Part shown: positions 32,851 through 41,914 of the stretch, in pieces | Layout: each line of letters starts with the position of its first letter | Numbering within the stretch: the stretch's first letter is position 1 | Assembly: GCA_022843385.1 (NCBI GenBank) | Contig: JALHNT010000041.1 | Coordinates: 1 to 64,000 of the forward strand | DNA: 64,000 bases | Origin: Anaerolineae bacterium | GTDB taxonomy: Bacteria; Chloroflexota; Anaerolineae; Aggregatilineales; Phototrophicaceae | Reading direction: 5' to 3' | Translations under genes and position numbers: made by a program | Notes under the pieces: generated by a model | The model's database searches: none | Seen by the model: only the letters and a program-made list of their open reading frames with translations | What the model was told of the DNA's origin: nothing

Positions 32851-35838
32851 ATGACGGAACCTAAAAAAACCGATACCCAGCCGATACAGCCCGTGAGTCT
32901 GAAAACGGATACACCACCCCCGTTTCGCCGCGTGGAAGCGCCACCCCCACCCCCAGCACAATACGATAACGATGAGGACATGCCACCTCCGGTGGAACGA
33001 CGCGGGGGGTGTGGTTGCTGGATTCCGGCGCTCATCAGCCTGTTCCTGGTCGGCGTGCTGGCGCTGGTCGCTGTCATCCTGCCGCCGGTCAATCTGGCGC
33101 AGCGGCTGTTCGGCATCTCGCTCTTCGGTCCCAATTATGTTCAGTTGAGCAGTCAGCCCACCGTCGCCGATAACGGGCTGGCGCTGTCGCTGGCTTCGGG
33201 TTCGCCGGGCAACTTTGGCGTGGCGCTCAATTCCGTGCCGCAGAACGCGACCTCCACCGAGGATCAAGACATCGCCCAGGCGTTGGCGGCTGCCCCTGTC
33301 GGGCTGAACCGTCAGAGCGCTGTCTATCGCCTTCAGACCAGCGGCAGCGCCCCTGAAGCGCTGAACCTGGTCGTCACCATCCCGGCCAGTGCCAACCCGG
33401 ATCTGCTCGATATGTACGGCTGGTACGAAAAGGATCAGCAGTGGCGCTTCATCCCGTCACAATTGAGCGCGGCTGGAGCCTTATCGCTGGTGGCCCAACT
33501 CCAGCGGCTGCCCGACCAGGTGGCGCTGTTCCAGGCCGCCATCGTGTCACAGCCTACTGTGCTGGTCGCCTATGATGCGGTGCAGGTCCTCGCTCCCGAA
33601 GCCGGCAGCGTTGCCACCATCGTCGCGCCCGGCGGCATGACGCCCACCCTGAACGGTGCGCTCTCTGGCAGTCTGGCACCCGGTTACGATCTCAACCAGG
33701 GGTATCTGGTGATGCCCATCATCCGCAATTACCTCGATCCGCTGGCGATTGACACCAACACCCTGACGACCATCATGGGTAACCGCCAACTGCGCGATGA
33801 GCACGTGGCACAGGTGGCAACATTTGTCGCCAATAACGGTTTCGACGGTGCCTTCATCGATTATCGTGACCTGCCACTCGAACTCCGTGACTCCTTCAGC
33901 GCCTTCATCACCGACCTGGGCAATGCCCTGCGCACTCAGGGATTGCGCCTCGGCGTCGTCGTCCCGGAAGCTGTGTCCGCCGATGGGGTCTGGAATACTG
34001 GCTCATATGACTGGCGGGCGCTGGGTGGCGCGGCGGATTACCTGCAAATCGAACTGACCCGCAACCCGCTCGATTACCAGCCAGGTACCAGCCAGCCGGT
34101 CGAGTCGCTGTTGCGCTGGGCCAAGGGCGAGGTCAGCCGCTACAAAATTCTTATCGGACTCTCGGTGCAATCCACGCGCGAGGTCGATACCGTCTTCACC
34201 CCCATCGGCTATAAGGCCGCGCTGGCAGCGCTGGGCGATGTCCGCCTCGATACCCAGACCACCGAAGCCGGGACGATCCCGCCCGGCACCGAGATTCAGG
34301 CGCGCCTGGATGGCTTCACCGCCGCCTCTGGCCTCGATACCACCGTCCAGACTCCCTTTGTCGATTACTTTGATAGCGCGGGTCAGGCAGTCTCGCGCAT
34401 GTGGCTGACGACGCCGGATGCGCTGCGCTTCCGCCTGGAACGCACTTTTGCCCTGGGGCTGGCGGGCGTGGCCTTTGAAGACCTGCTCATGGGGGATCTG
34501 GCCGACGGCATCACCGAGACCATTCTCAATTACAAAGTGCAGCTCCCGCCCGATCAGATCACCACCGAGCTGGCGCTGCGCTGGCGCATCGAGGGCGCGA
34601 ATGGGCTGGTGGGCGAAGTCATCACCGGCCTCAACGAACCCTTCCGCGCCACCATCGAAGCGCCCGACGGCAACTATGCCATCAATGTCGATGTAGTCGA
34701 TAACGGCTCGGCCAGTCAGCGCGGCGGTGTGGCGGTAGCGCTCTATGCCCCCACCCTCACCCCCACGCCTATTCCGACGATGACGCCCACGCCCGTGCCA
34801 ACCGCGACCGCCGCGCCGGTCTTCATCCCGGCACAACCCAATGTGGTCGAAGCGCCATCCGGGGCTGCCGCAGCCGCTAACCGTCCCGGCGCGGGGAGCA
34901 TCAGCGTGGGCACCTTTGAGTACGGCGGTCATGTCACCGACACCGGCAGCCAGATGGCAGCCGCGGCGATGCGCAGCGCCGGCATGACCTGGATGAAAGT
35001 CCAACTGCGCTACAACCTGGGCATGACCCCCGATGTAGCGCAGGGATATATCAGCGCCGCCAAGAATCAGGGGTTCAAGATTCTGCTCGGCATCGTCGGT
35101 AGTCCGGGTGAACTGGCTGCCGGCGGATCGAGCTACATCACCAGCTTTGCCACCTTCTCGGCGGGCGTTGCTGTGCTGGGACCAGATGCCATCGAAATCT
35201 GGAACGAACCGAACATTGACCGGGAATGGCCGGAGGGCCAGATCAGCGGCTCGAACTTCGCCGCCCTGCTGCGCCCGACAGCCGCCGCCATCAAAGCCGC
35301 CAATGGCAGCGTGATGGTCATCAGCGGCGCGCCCGCTCCCACCGGCGCTGAAGCGGCTTTCCCTGGTCGGGTGGTCAATGATGACCGCTTCCTCCGCGAG
35401 ATGGTAGCCGCCGGCGGACTGGATAACGTCGATTGTGTTGGCGCACACTATAACGAAGGCATCGTCTCGCCTGAACAGACCAGCGGCGACCCGCGTGACA
35501 ACTACTACACCCGCTACTTCAAGACCATGCTCGATGTCTACTGGAACACCACCGGCGGGGCGCGCCCCATCTGCTGGACGGAGCTGGGCTTCCTGACGCC
35601 GGAAGGCTATGGCTCGCTCGATCCGTTCTTCGGCTGGGCGTCGAATACGACCGTGGCGCAGCAGGCCGCCTGGCTGGCGCAGGCCGCCGCGCTGTCGTCG
35701 CAGAGCGGACGGGTGCGGCTGATGATCGTCTGGAATGTTGACTTCAGTAACTATGGCACAGACCCAATGGCTGGTTTCGCCATGATTCGTCCAGGCGGAG
35801 GCTGCCCGGCCTGTGATGCGATGGCGCAAGCACGGTAA
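32851..35838 (+). CDS. Membrane-anchored GH18-like plus clan-A glycoside hydrolase-like protein
   Basis: This 995-residue protein has a Pro-rich cytoplasmic N terminus (about 1-52), one transmembrane helix (about 57-77), a roughly 200-residue extracellular region, a GH18/chitinase-like barrel (about 290-560), a TPTP linker, and a C-terminal clan-A glycosidase domain (about 685-990). The GH18 signature region reads FDGAFIDYRD, where the catalytic Glu position is Arg339, so that barrel is probably inactive. The C-terminal domain keeps Glu786 (EIWNEPN) and Glu911 (WTELGF). That domain is very close to the one in the preceding gene, including NIDREWP and HYNEGIVSP. The protein therefore looks like a surface-tethered glycosidase with a glycan-binding pseudo-enzyme. 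Confidence 0.85.
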   Translation: MTEPKKTDTQPIQPVSLKTDTPPPFRRVEAPPPPPAQYDNDEDMPPPVERRGGCGCWIPALISLFLVGVLALVAVILPPVNLAQRLFGISLFGPNYVQLSSQPTVADNGLALSLASGSPGNFGVALNSVPQNATSTEDQDIAQALAAAPVGLNRQSAVYRLQTSGSAPEALNLVVTIPASANPDLLDMYGWYEKDQQWRFIPSQLSAAGALSLVAQLQRLPDQVALFQAAIVSQPTVLVAYDAVQVLAPEAGSVATIVAPGGMTPTLNGALSGSLAPGYDLNQGYLVMPIIRNYLDPLAIDTNTLTTIMGNRQLRDEHVAQVATFVANNGFDGAFIDYRDLPLELRDSFSAFITDLGNALRTQGLRLGVVVPEAVSADGVWNTGSYDWRALGGAADYLQIELTRNPLDYQPGTSQPVESLLRWAKGEVSRYKILIGLSVQSTREVDTVFTPIGYKAALAALGDVRLDTQTTEAGTIPPGTEIQARLDGFTAASGLDTTVQTPFVDYFDSAGQAVSRMWLTTPDALRFRLERTFALGLAGVAFEDLLMGDLADGITETILNYKVQLPPDQITTELALRWRIEGANGLVGEVITGLNEPFRATIEAPDGNYAINVDVVDNGSASQRGGVAVALYAPTLTPTPIPTMTPTPVPTATAAPVFIPAQPNVVEAPSGAAAAANRPGAGSISVGTFEYGGHVTDTGSQMAAAAMRSAGMTWMKVQLRYNLGMTPDVAQGYISAAKNQGFKILLGIVGSPGELAAGGSSYITSFATFSAGVAVLGPDAIEIWNEPNIDREWPEGQISGSNFAALLRPTAAAIKAANGSVMVISGAPAPTGAEAAFPGRVVNDDRFLREMVAAGGLDNVDCVGAHYNEGIVSPEQTSGDPRDNYYTRYFKTMLDVYWNTTGGARPICWTELGFLTPEGYGSLDPFFGWASNTTVAQQAAWLAQAAALSSQSGRVRLMIVWNVDFSNYGTDPMAGFAMIRPGGGCPACDAMAQAR

Positions 35839-35909
35839 GCGGTGGTTGAGCGTCCGGCAAAAGGCCGCACAACACGGTATGATAAAGGCGTCAGTAGAAA
35901 GGTTGTAAA

Positions 35910-37397
35910 TTGGCAACATCCACGCAGACCATGAAATTGAAGCGTCAACTTCGGGGCTTTGTCCTGCTCTGGACGGTGATTACGATCCTGATGGGCGCCT
36001 GCACGTTCTTCGCCATCTTCTGGGTGCTGGGCGAAACCGGCTTCGGCGCATCCAGCCAGCGCAACTTCGCCCTTCCCACCAACCTGCCCACCCAACCGCA
36101 GCAGGTCGCTGTGCTGCCGACCATCGAGCCGACTCAAGCGCCACCGCCAACGGTGGAGCCGACACCGGTGCCGCCAACCGTTGAACCGACGACCGAAACC
36201 GCCAGCGCTGTATCAGCGCAGTCAGTGGCACAGGCCGCTTCACCACAACCGCTGGAACCGACCCCCGCGCCGCCTACGCCTACGCCGCTGCCCGCCAGCA
36301 ACACCGCCTTCCAACCCGGCATTCAGGTGCAGTACAGTCTTGACGAGAACCCCGATAACCAGGATATGTGGATGCGGGAAGTCAAGGACAAGATGGGGCT
36401 GAACTGGTTCAAGCAGCAGGTGCGCTGGGAAGATATTGAGAAAGAGAAGGGCGTGTTCGACTGGTCGAAGCTCGATCTGGTCATGCCCTCCAAAAACAAG
36501 TTCGATCTGAACATCATGATGTCCATCGTCACTGCCCCCAACTGGGCGCGTGAACAGGGCGTCAATCTGGAGAAGCACGGCCCGCCGGCCAACATCGCCG
36601 ATTACATCAACTTCATCACCCAGATCATGAACCGCTATCCCGGTCAGATTCAGGCCATCGAAATCTGGAATGAACAAAACCTGGATCGTGAGTGGACATC
36701 GACAGAAGGTTTAAGCGCCAAGAATTATGTCGATATGGCGCGCGAAGTGACCAAGGCCATCAAGGCCATCGACCCTGGCGTGATCGTCATCAGCGGTGCA
36801 CTGGCTCCTACCGGCGGCTGGACTGAACCGGATGGCCGTATCAGCGCCATTGATGATTATGTCTATCTACAGGCCATGTTCGACTCCGGCTTGCTGGACT
36901 TTATTGACTGTGTCGGCGTTCATCACAACGGCTATAACATCGGCCCCAGCGTCCCCTACGACAATGTGCCGCCCGATCCGTCGGCTCAGTTTCGTGGCCC
37001 GTTCGACAACGCGCATCATAGCTGGAGCTTCTACAGCACCCTCAACACCTATGCCAAGATGATCGGTGCCGAAGGCAAGCAGCAGAAACTCTGCATCACC
37101 GAATTTGGCTGGGCGACCACAGAAGACCTCACCGGATTTCCGCGTGGCTTTGAGTTCGCCAACGACAACACCCTCCAGGAACAGGCCGATTACATCATCG
37201 AAGCCCTCGACCTGATGGATGAGTGGGGCTTTGTCTGGTTGGCCTTCATCTGGAACTTCAATTACGCTCCACAGGCCGGCTGGGACCCCAGCAACGATAA
37301 TGTGCCGTATTCGATCATTGGCCCGAACTGGTCATTCCGCCCGGCTTACGATGCCATCATCGCCTGGAGCCGCGAACGACGCGAAGGCGGCTCGTAA
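35910..37397 (+). CDS. Membrane-anchored glycoside hydrolase-like protein
   Basis: This 495-residue protein has a probable TTG start with AAAGG seven bases upstream. A cytoplasmic N terminus is followed by one transmembrane helix (about 15-37), a Pro/Thr/Glu-rich linker with PPTVEPTPVP repeats (about 60-130), and a clan-A barrel. Acid/base Glu255 is in EIWNEQN and nucleophile Glu398 in ITEFGW. The segment VRWEDIEKEKGVFDW is the typical start of GH39/GH5-like barrels. It is paralogous to its neighbours on both sides but more diverged in the loops. The substrate is unknown, and location on the outer face of the membrane is inferred. Confidence 0.85.
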   Translation: MATSTQTMKLKRQLRGFVLLWTVITILMGACTFFAIFWVLGETGFGASSQRNFALPTNLPTQPQQVAVLPTIEPTQAPPPTVEPTPVPPTVEPTTETASAVSAQSVAQAASPQPLEPTPAPPTPTPLPASNTAFQPGIQVQYSLDENPDNQDMWMREVKDKMGLNWFKQQVRWEDIEKEKGVFDWSKLDLVMPSKNKFDLNIMMSIVTAPNWAREQGVNLEKHGPPANIADYINFITQIMNRYPGQIQAIEIWNEQNLDREWTSTEGLSAKNYVDMAREVTKAIKAIDPGVIVISGALAPTGGWTEPDGRISAIDDYVYLQAMFDSGLLDFIDCVGVHHNGYNIGPSVPYDNVPPDPSAQFRGPFDNAHHSWSFYSTLNTYAKMIGAEGKQQKLCITEFGWATTEDLTGFPRGFEFANDNTLQEQADYIIEALDLMDEWGFVWLAFIWNFNYAPQAGWDPSNDNVPYSIIGPNWSFRPAYDAIIAWSRERREGGS

Positions 37398-37413
37398 TAC
37401 GCCTCACGATACG

Positions 37414-37442
37414 GGTAGGGGGTGGATATGCCCCCCCTTATT
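37414..37442 (+). terminator. Possible terminator hairpin
   Basis: AGGGGG and CCCCCT arms with a loop of about ten bases, followed by TATTCATT, lie just beyond the stop codon at 37397. The stem is short, so this is tentative. Confidence 0.35.
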
Positions 37443-37475
37443 CATTCACCTTTATCCTCCTGTAAAGCTAATCCC

Positions 37476-38702
37476 ATGAACATCATCGCTCGTCACAAAC
37501 GCCTTCTGACGCTGCTGGCCCTGCTGCTGGTTGTGAGCATCGTCGCGCTTCGCCTGAACCAGTACGATCCGTTTGAGGGCGCTGCTGTGGTTGATCCCCC
37601 CTTCACCTCCCTGACCTATGGCATCCAAACCTTTCTGTGGTGGGATGAATATGCCGCCGCCCTGCACCTCGACTGGGTGCGGCTGATGGTCTTCAGCCAT
37701 GTCAAGCAGATTTTCGCCTGGAAAGACCTGGAACCAGAACGCGGCCAATTCAACTTTGAACGGTCGGATGAAATCGTGGCCGAAGTTGAAAGTCGTGGCT
37801 TGAAGCTGGTGGTGCGCCTGACCGATGCCCCTTACTGGACGCATCCGGCTTTGCCCGGCGTCAAGGATGTCGATTATGTCGATGCCCCGCCTGATGATCC
37901 TGCTGATTTTGGTCGTTACTGCGGCACCCTCGCCGCCCGTTACCAGGGGCGCATCGCGGCCTATCAGGTCTGGAATGAACCCAATCTGGGGCGTGAATGG
38001 GGCAACTATCCACCGAGCGCCGCCGGTTATGTCACTCTGCTGGCGGCCTGTGCTGGGGCTATCCGCGCCGCCGATCCCCAGGCCATCATCATCTCCGCCG
38101 GTCTTGCCCCCACCGGTGGCGATGGCAGTGAGCGCGTTATCCCCGATGATGTCTACTTTCAGCAGATGTACGATGCCGGTTTTCAGCGCCACGCAGATGT
38201 GGCAGGAGTGAACGCGCCGGGATATGATTTTCCGCCAGAAGTCAGCCCGGATGAAGCGGTTGCCCAGGGCAGCCAGCGCTTCTTCACCTTCCGCCGGGTC
38301 GAGGATATGCGCCGGATCATGGTGCGGAACAGCGACGCGGCGCGGCAGATGGCGATCCTGGAGATGGGGTGGACCACCGATCCACGACCAGACTCGCCCT
38401 ATCACTGGCACGCCGTCACCGAAGCCGAACAGGCCGATTATCTCGTGCGCGCGTATCGCTATGCTGCCGAGCATTGGCGTCCCTGGATGGGTCTGATGTC
38501 TGCCATCTACATTCAGGACCCGGCCTGGGGTGAAGACCGTGAAGAATACTGGTGGAGCGTCACTGTTGGCTCCGGTGCCATCGGACAGTCCTTCATCGCG
38601 CTGGCGAACATGACCAAGTATTGTGGCGAGCGCGTTATCCCGGCGCGTGAACCCGGCAGCCCGGAGGCGATGGGACTTGCAACCGTTGTACCTTGCCCTT
38701 AG
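37476..38702 (+). CDS. Glycoside hydrolase-like protein with N-terminal membrane anchor
   Basis: This 408-residue protein begins MNIIARHKRLL with one hydrophobic helix (about 10-25), either signal anchor or uncleaved signal. The barrel has the AWKDLEPERGQFNF segment, acid/base Glu168 (QVWNEPN) and nucleophile Glu296 (ILEMGW). Relative to the other three proteins in this cluster, it keeps the catalytic pair but lacks the NIDREWP run (NLGREWG here). The ribosome binding site is weak. The 3' end overlaps the next gene by 26 bases, so the two are linked in one transcript. Confidence 0.82.
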   Translation: MNIIARHKRLLTLLALLLVVSIVALRLNQYDPFEGAAVVDPPFTSLTYGIQTFLWWDEYAAALHLDWVRLMVFSHVKQIFAWKDLEPERGQFNFERSDEIVAEVESRGLKLVVRLTDAPYWTHPALPGVKDVDYVDAPPDDPADFGRYCGTLAARYQGRIAAYQVWNEPNLGREWGNYPPSAAGYVTLLAACAGAIRAADPQAIIISAGLAPTGGDGSERVIPDDVYFQQMYDAGFQRHADVAGVNAPGYDFPPEVSPDEAVAQGSQRFFTFRRVEDMRRIMVRNSDAARQMAILEMGWTTDPRPDSPYHWHAVTEAEQADYLVRAYRYAAEHWRPWMGLMSAIYIQDPAWGEDREEYWWSVTVGSGAIGQSFIALANMTKYCGERVIPAREPGSPEAMGLATVVPCP

Positions 38703-39183
38703 TTATTTCATCCATCTGATCGCGACTGTGGTCTGGATCGGCGGACTGGTATCGCTGTCGCTGCTGGTCTGGCCGGAGGCCAAGCGCACTCTGGCCGATC
38801 AACCCGCGCTGTTGACGCTGTTGACCCGACTGCGCAAGCGTTTCGCTCCGTTGACTCATTTCAGCCTGGTGGTGCTGTGGCTCACGGGCTTTGTTCAGAT
38901 GTCAGGCGATGCCAATTATCAGGGCACGCTGACCTTCGACAACGAGTGGAGCCGGGTGATGTTGTTCAAACACATCGCCGTCATCGGCATGGTTGTGTGT
39001 GGTGTCATCCTGCAATACATGGTCGTCCCGGCGCTGGAACGAGCGACGCTGCTGCGCGAGCGCGGCAAGGGTGACCCGGCCGACTGGGACAGATTGCGCC
39101 AGCGCGAAGTCCGCCTGACCTGGGTCAATCTGGCACTGGGTATGGCCGTGCTGGGCTTCACCGCCTGGGCCACTGCTCTCTAG
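38677..39183 (+). CDS. CopD-like integral membrane protein
   Basis: This 168-residue protein starts at TTG 38677, which has GGAGG nine bases upstream inside the end of the previous gene. Four hydrophobic helices are visible (about 5-25, 58-78, 92-112, 145-165). The pattern YFIHLIATVVWIGGLV with a central His, and the later FKHIAVIGMVVCGV, match the CopD/YcnJ copper-resistance membrane family, whose His residues can bind metal or heme. Without CopC next to it, a copper role is only suggestive. It may serve another membrane redox or structural function in this surface locus. Confidence 0.75.
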   Translation: MQPLYLALSYFIHLIATVVWIGGLVSLSLLVWPEAKRTLADQPALLTLLTRLRKRFAPLTHFSLVVLWLTGFVQMSGDANYQGTLTFDNEWSRVMLFKHIAVIGMVVCGVILQYMVVPALERATLLRERGKGDPADWDRLRQREVRLTWVNLALGMAVLGFTAWATAL

Positions 39184-39300
39184 CCTTTTGGCGAATTGAG
39201 ATAGAGTCGGTAGAATATCAAACTCGCAATCCTGACTGGATGAATCGGCGGCTGGCTCAGGTGCGCCGACCAATCGAGCCATGCCGTTTACTGGAGTGTT

Positions 39301-41304
39301 GTGTTGTCAAGTCGCATCGGCTATGCGCTGGCGGTTCTGCTGCTGCTGGCAGGTGCCTGGTTTCGCCTGTGGCAGATCACCACGCTGCCCGCCGGGCTGC
39401 ACGCGGAGGAAATCACCGATATTCGGCTGGCCGAGTCGGTCAAACAGGGCAATATCCAGGTGCTCTACGATCTGGGTGGCGAAGGCCGCGAAGGGCTGTA
39501 CCACGCCGGCCTGGCGATGCTGACTGGCCTGGTCGGAAGCGGTCTGCTCGGCTACACCGTGCTTTCGCTCTGGGTCGGCATGATGGCGCTGGCGGTCACC
39601 TATGCGCTGGCGGCACGTCTGTTTGGTCCGCTGGTCGGCGTGCTGGCGCTGGCGCTGCTGGTTCCCAATCTCTGGCTCATCATCCTCAGCCGTCACATCA
39701 CCCGCGAAGCCCTGCTGCCGCTGCTGGTCGTGGCGGTCATTCTGGCGCTGGCGCGAACTCTTTCTGTCTACCGTGATCGACATCCCCGTTTGCCGGAAAA
39801 CACTGTGTTTGTCCTGCTGGGCGTACTGCTGGGGGTTGGGATCTACATCCATCCCGCCCATCTCATGCTCGTGTTGTTCAGCATGACCTTCATTCTCTAT
39901 CGGTTCCGTTCTCGGCGCGAACTGCCGCCTTCGACCATTGCGTTTCTGCTCTTCAGCCTCCTGCTGATGATTATCATCGCCATGCCCTATCTCATCACCA
40001 GTTTACGTCTGCCGGGGTTGAGCGGCGCGGCGCGGGTCTTTGATGGCGCTGGCGTTTCGCCGATTACCGCCCTGATCAACAGCCTGGGCGGCATCTTTTT
40101 CCTCGGTGACTCCAACGCTGCGCATAATGTGCCGGGGCGCCCCCTGCTCGATCTGGCGAGTGGGCTGCTGGTACTGCTTGGCCTGCTGCGGACAGTGTTG
40201 CAATGGCGTGAGTCGCGCTACGCCCTGCTGTTGCTGGCGACCCTCGTCCTGCTCCCGACAGCCGTGCTTTCCGCACACGCACCGGACTTTCCGGCGCTCA
40301 CACCGCTGGTGCCGCTGTTGGGAATCTACTTTGGTTTGGGAGCGGTCGCGCTCTATCAGAGTGTGGTGCCGCGCGCCCGCGCGTTGATTACCTTTGGGTT
40401 GGTCGTCATCATCGGTGGCAATGTGATCTGGGCGGCGCGCGACCTGTTTCAGATCTGGCCTGGCCTGCCCGAAATGCAGACCATTTATTCGACCCGCTAT
40501 GGGCAACTGGCACATTATCTGGATCAGACCGCCGGTGATATTCCCACGGTGATTTGTGATTCGCAGCTCAATGATGTCGCCAACGATGAACTGAGCGGGG
40601 CGGATCTGATGCTGCTGATGATGAATCGCAAGACAGCCGAACTGCGCTTTGCCGACTGCGGTTCCAGCCTGATCTTCGTCAATGGCGGCGGGCAGCAGCA
40701 AATCATCCTACCTGAACCAGATCTGCTGGCGAAGATGCCCAGCTATCTTTATAACTGGATGACATTAGGGGAAGTTGTAGCCGGGCTGCCAATCGATTCG
40801 GTCGTGCGGCTGGATGTCTCGCAAACGCTGGCTGATACTATTGGTCGCTTTACCACCACCGCTCCTGCCGGTTTTGCCCCGGATGCCCCTGGAGAGGGTG
40901 GGCTTGCCACGCCGCCCGTTCGCTTCGGTGGGAATATCGCTTTCCTCGGTTATGAGCAGACGGGAGAGGGAACCTACCCGCCAGGTGGGATTGTCACGAC
41001 CATTACCTACTGGCGGGTCGATGGTGAAGTGCCGCCCGATCTGCGGTTGTTCACTCACATCCTCTCCGACCCGACCGTTATCGCCGCCCAGAACGACACC
41101 ATCAGCGTTGATGTGCGTCAGTTGCAAAGCCGCGACATCTTCATCCAGATCATGTTTGTGCCGTTGCCTATCACCACCCTGCCGGGAACTTACACCATTT
41201 CAGTTGGGGCATATACCGCTTCGAACGATGAGCGGATGCCGGTGCTGGATAACGATCAGCCGCGCGGCAACCGCCTCTTTCTCGGTCAGATTACCGTTGG
41301 TTAG
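39301..41304 (+). CDS. GT39/ArnT-like membrane glycosyltransferase
   Basis: This 667-residue protein has about 10-12 transmembrane helices in its first 370 residues and a soluble extracytoplasmic C-terminal part. The first outer loop has TLPAGLHAEEITDIR, the acidic motif region of the PMT/ArnT/GT39 fold that transfers a sugar from a polyprenyl phosphate donor. GGAG lies before GTG 39301. It sits between the glycosidase-like genes and a set of GT4 glycosyltransferases, consistent with protein or glycan decoration at the cell surface. The 3' end overlaps the convergent peroxiredoxin gene by four bases. Confidence 0.8.
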   Translation: MLSSRIGYALAVLLLLAGAWFRLWQITTLPAGLHAEEITDIRLAESVKQGNIQVLYDLGGEGREGLYHAGLAMLTGLVGSGLLGYTVLSLWVGMMALAVTYALAARLFGPLVGVLALALLVPNLWLIILSRHITREALLPLLVVAVILALARTLSVYRDRHPRLPENTVFVLLGVLLGVGIYIHPAHLMLVLFSMTFILYRFRSRRELPPSTIAFLLFSLLLMIIIAMPYLITSLRLPGLSGAARVFDGAGVSPITALINSLGGIFFLGDSNAAHNVPGRPLLDLASGLLVLLGLLRTVLQWRESRYALLLLATLVLLPTAVLSAHAPDFPALTPLVPLLGIYFGLGAVALYQSVVPRARALITFGLVVIIGGNVIWAARDLFQIWPGLPEMQTIYSTRYGQLAHYLDQTAGDIPTVICDSQLNDVANDELSGADLMLLMMNRKTAELRFADCGSSLIFVNGGGQQQIILPEPDLLAKMPSYLYNWMTLGEVVAGLPIDSVVRLDVSQTLADTIGRFTTTAPAGFAPDAPGEGGLATPPVRFGGNIAFLGYEQTGEGTYPPGGIVTTITYWRVDGEVPPDLRLFTHILSDPTVIAAQNDTISVDVRQLQSRDIFIQIMFVPLPITTLPGTYTISVGAYTASNDERMPVLDNDQPRGNRLFLGQITVG

Positions 41305-41753
41305 ATCTTGCCGACAGCACCACTGACGCTGTCTTCCGGGCTGACCTTGATTTCTTCATCAATGATGCGGCCATCCTCGCCGATGACCCAATGCGAGCGC
41401 GTCACGCCCATGTACTTCTTGCCATACATCGACTTCTCGCCCCACGCCCCCCACGCTTCCAGCACCTTGTGTTCGGTGTCGGAGAGCAGGTCGTAAGGCA
41501 GATTTTCCTTCTTCTTCCACTTCGCCAGATCTTTCTGTTCATCGGCGCTGATGCCCAGCACCACGCCATTGCCAGCTTCGATCTTGGGGAAGTTGTCGCG
41601 GAAGCCGCAGGCCTGTTTGGTGCAGCCGGGGGTATCTGCCTTCGGATAGGCGAACAGAATCACTTTCTTGCCGCGAAAGTCGCTCAGTTTAATCAGCTTG
41701 CCATCCTGATTGGGCAGTTCGAAATCGGGAGCCATCTCGCCAACGCTGGGCAT
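41301..41753 (-). CDS. bcp: Thioredoxin-dependent thiol peroxidase, Bcp/PrxQ type
   Basis: This 150-residue peroxiredoxin reduces hydroperoxides using thioredoxin. The ATG at 41753 has AAAGGA eight bases upstream and gives the usual family start (MPSVGEMAPDFELPNQDG). The peroxidatic Cys is in DTPGCTKQACGFRD, with the resolving Cys five residues later, the atypical 2-Cys Bcp pattern. YPKADTPGC and the later SHWVI segment also fit. It is cytoplasmic and complete in length. It stands apart from its glycan-related neighbours in function. Confidence 0.95.
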   Translation of the reverse strand: MPSVGEMAPDFELPNQDGKLIKLSDFRGKKVILFAYPKADTPGCTKQACGFRDNFPKIEAGNGVVLGISADEQKDLAKWKKKENLPYDLLSDTEHKVLEAWGAWGEKSMYGKKYMGVTRSHWVIGEDGRIIDEEIKVSPEDSVSGAVGKI

Positions 41754-41914
41754 AATCGTTCCTTTCAGTCCGTGAAATTCAGTCATCTAGCATAGCGCGA
41801 CTGCATGAGTATTGCCTGAATCCTCAACAGATGATGGCTCGACTATTCCGCCGCCTGCACCGGCTGGTTACAATACAAGCCATTCCGCCACTGATCTGAT
41901 GACTGGACGGCCTC

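Noticed and set aside
34003..35919. 638-codon minus-strand open frame
   Set aside because: It is antisense to the fused glycosidase gene and shows no domain.
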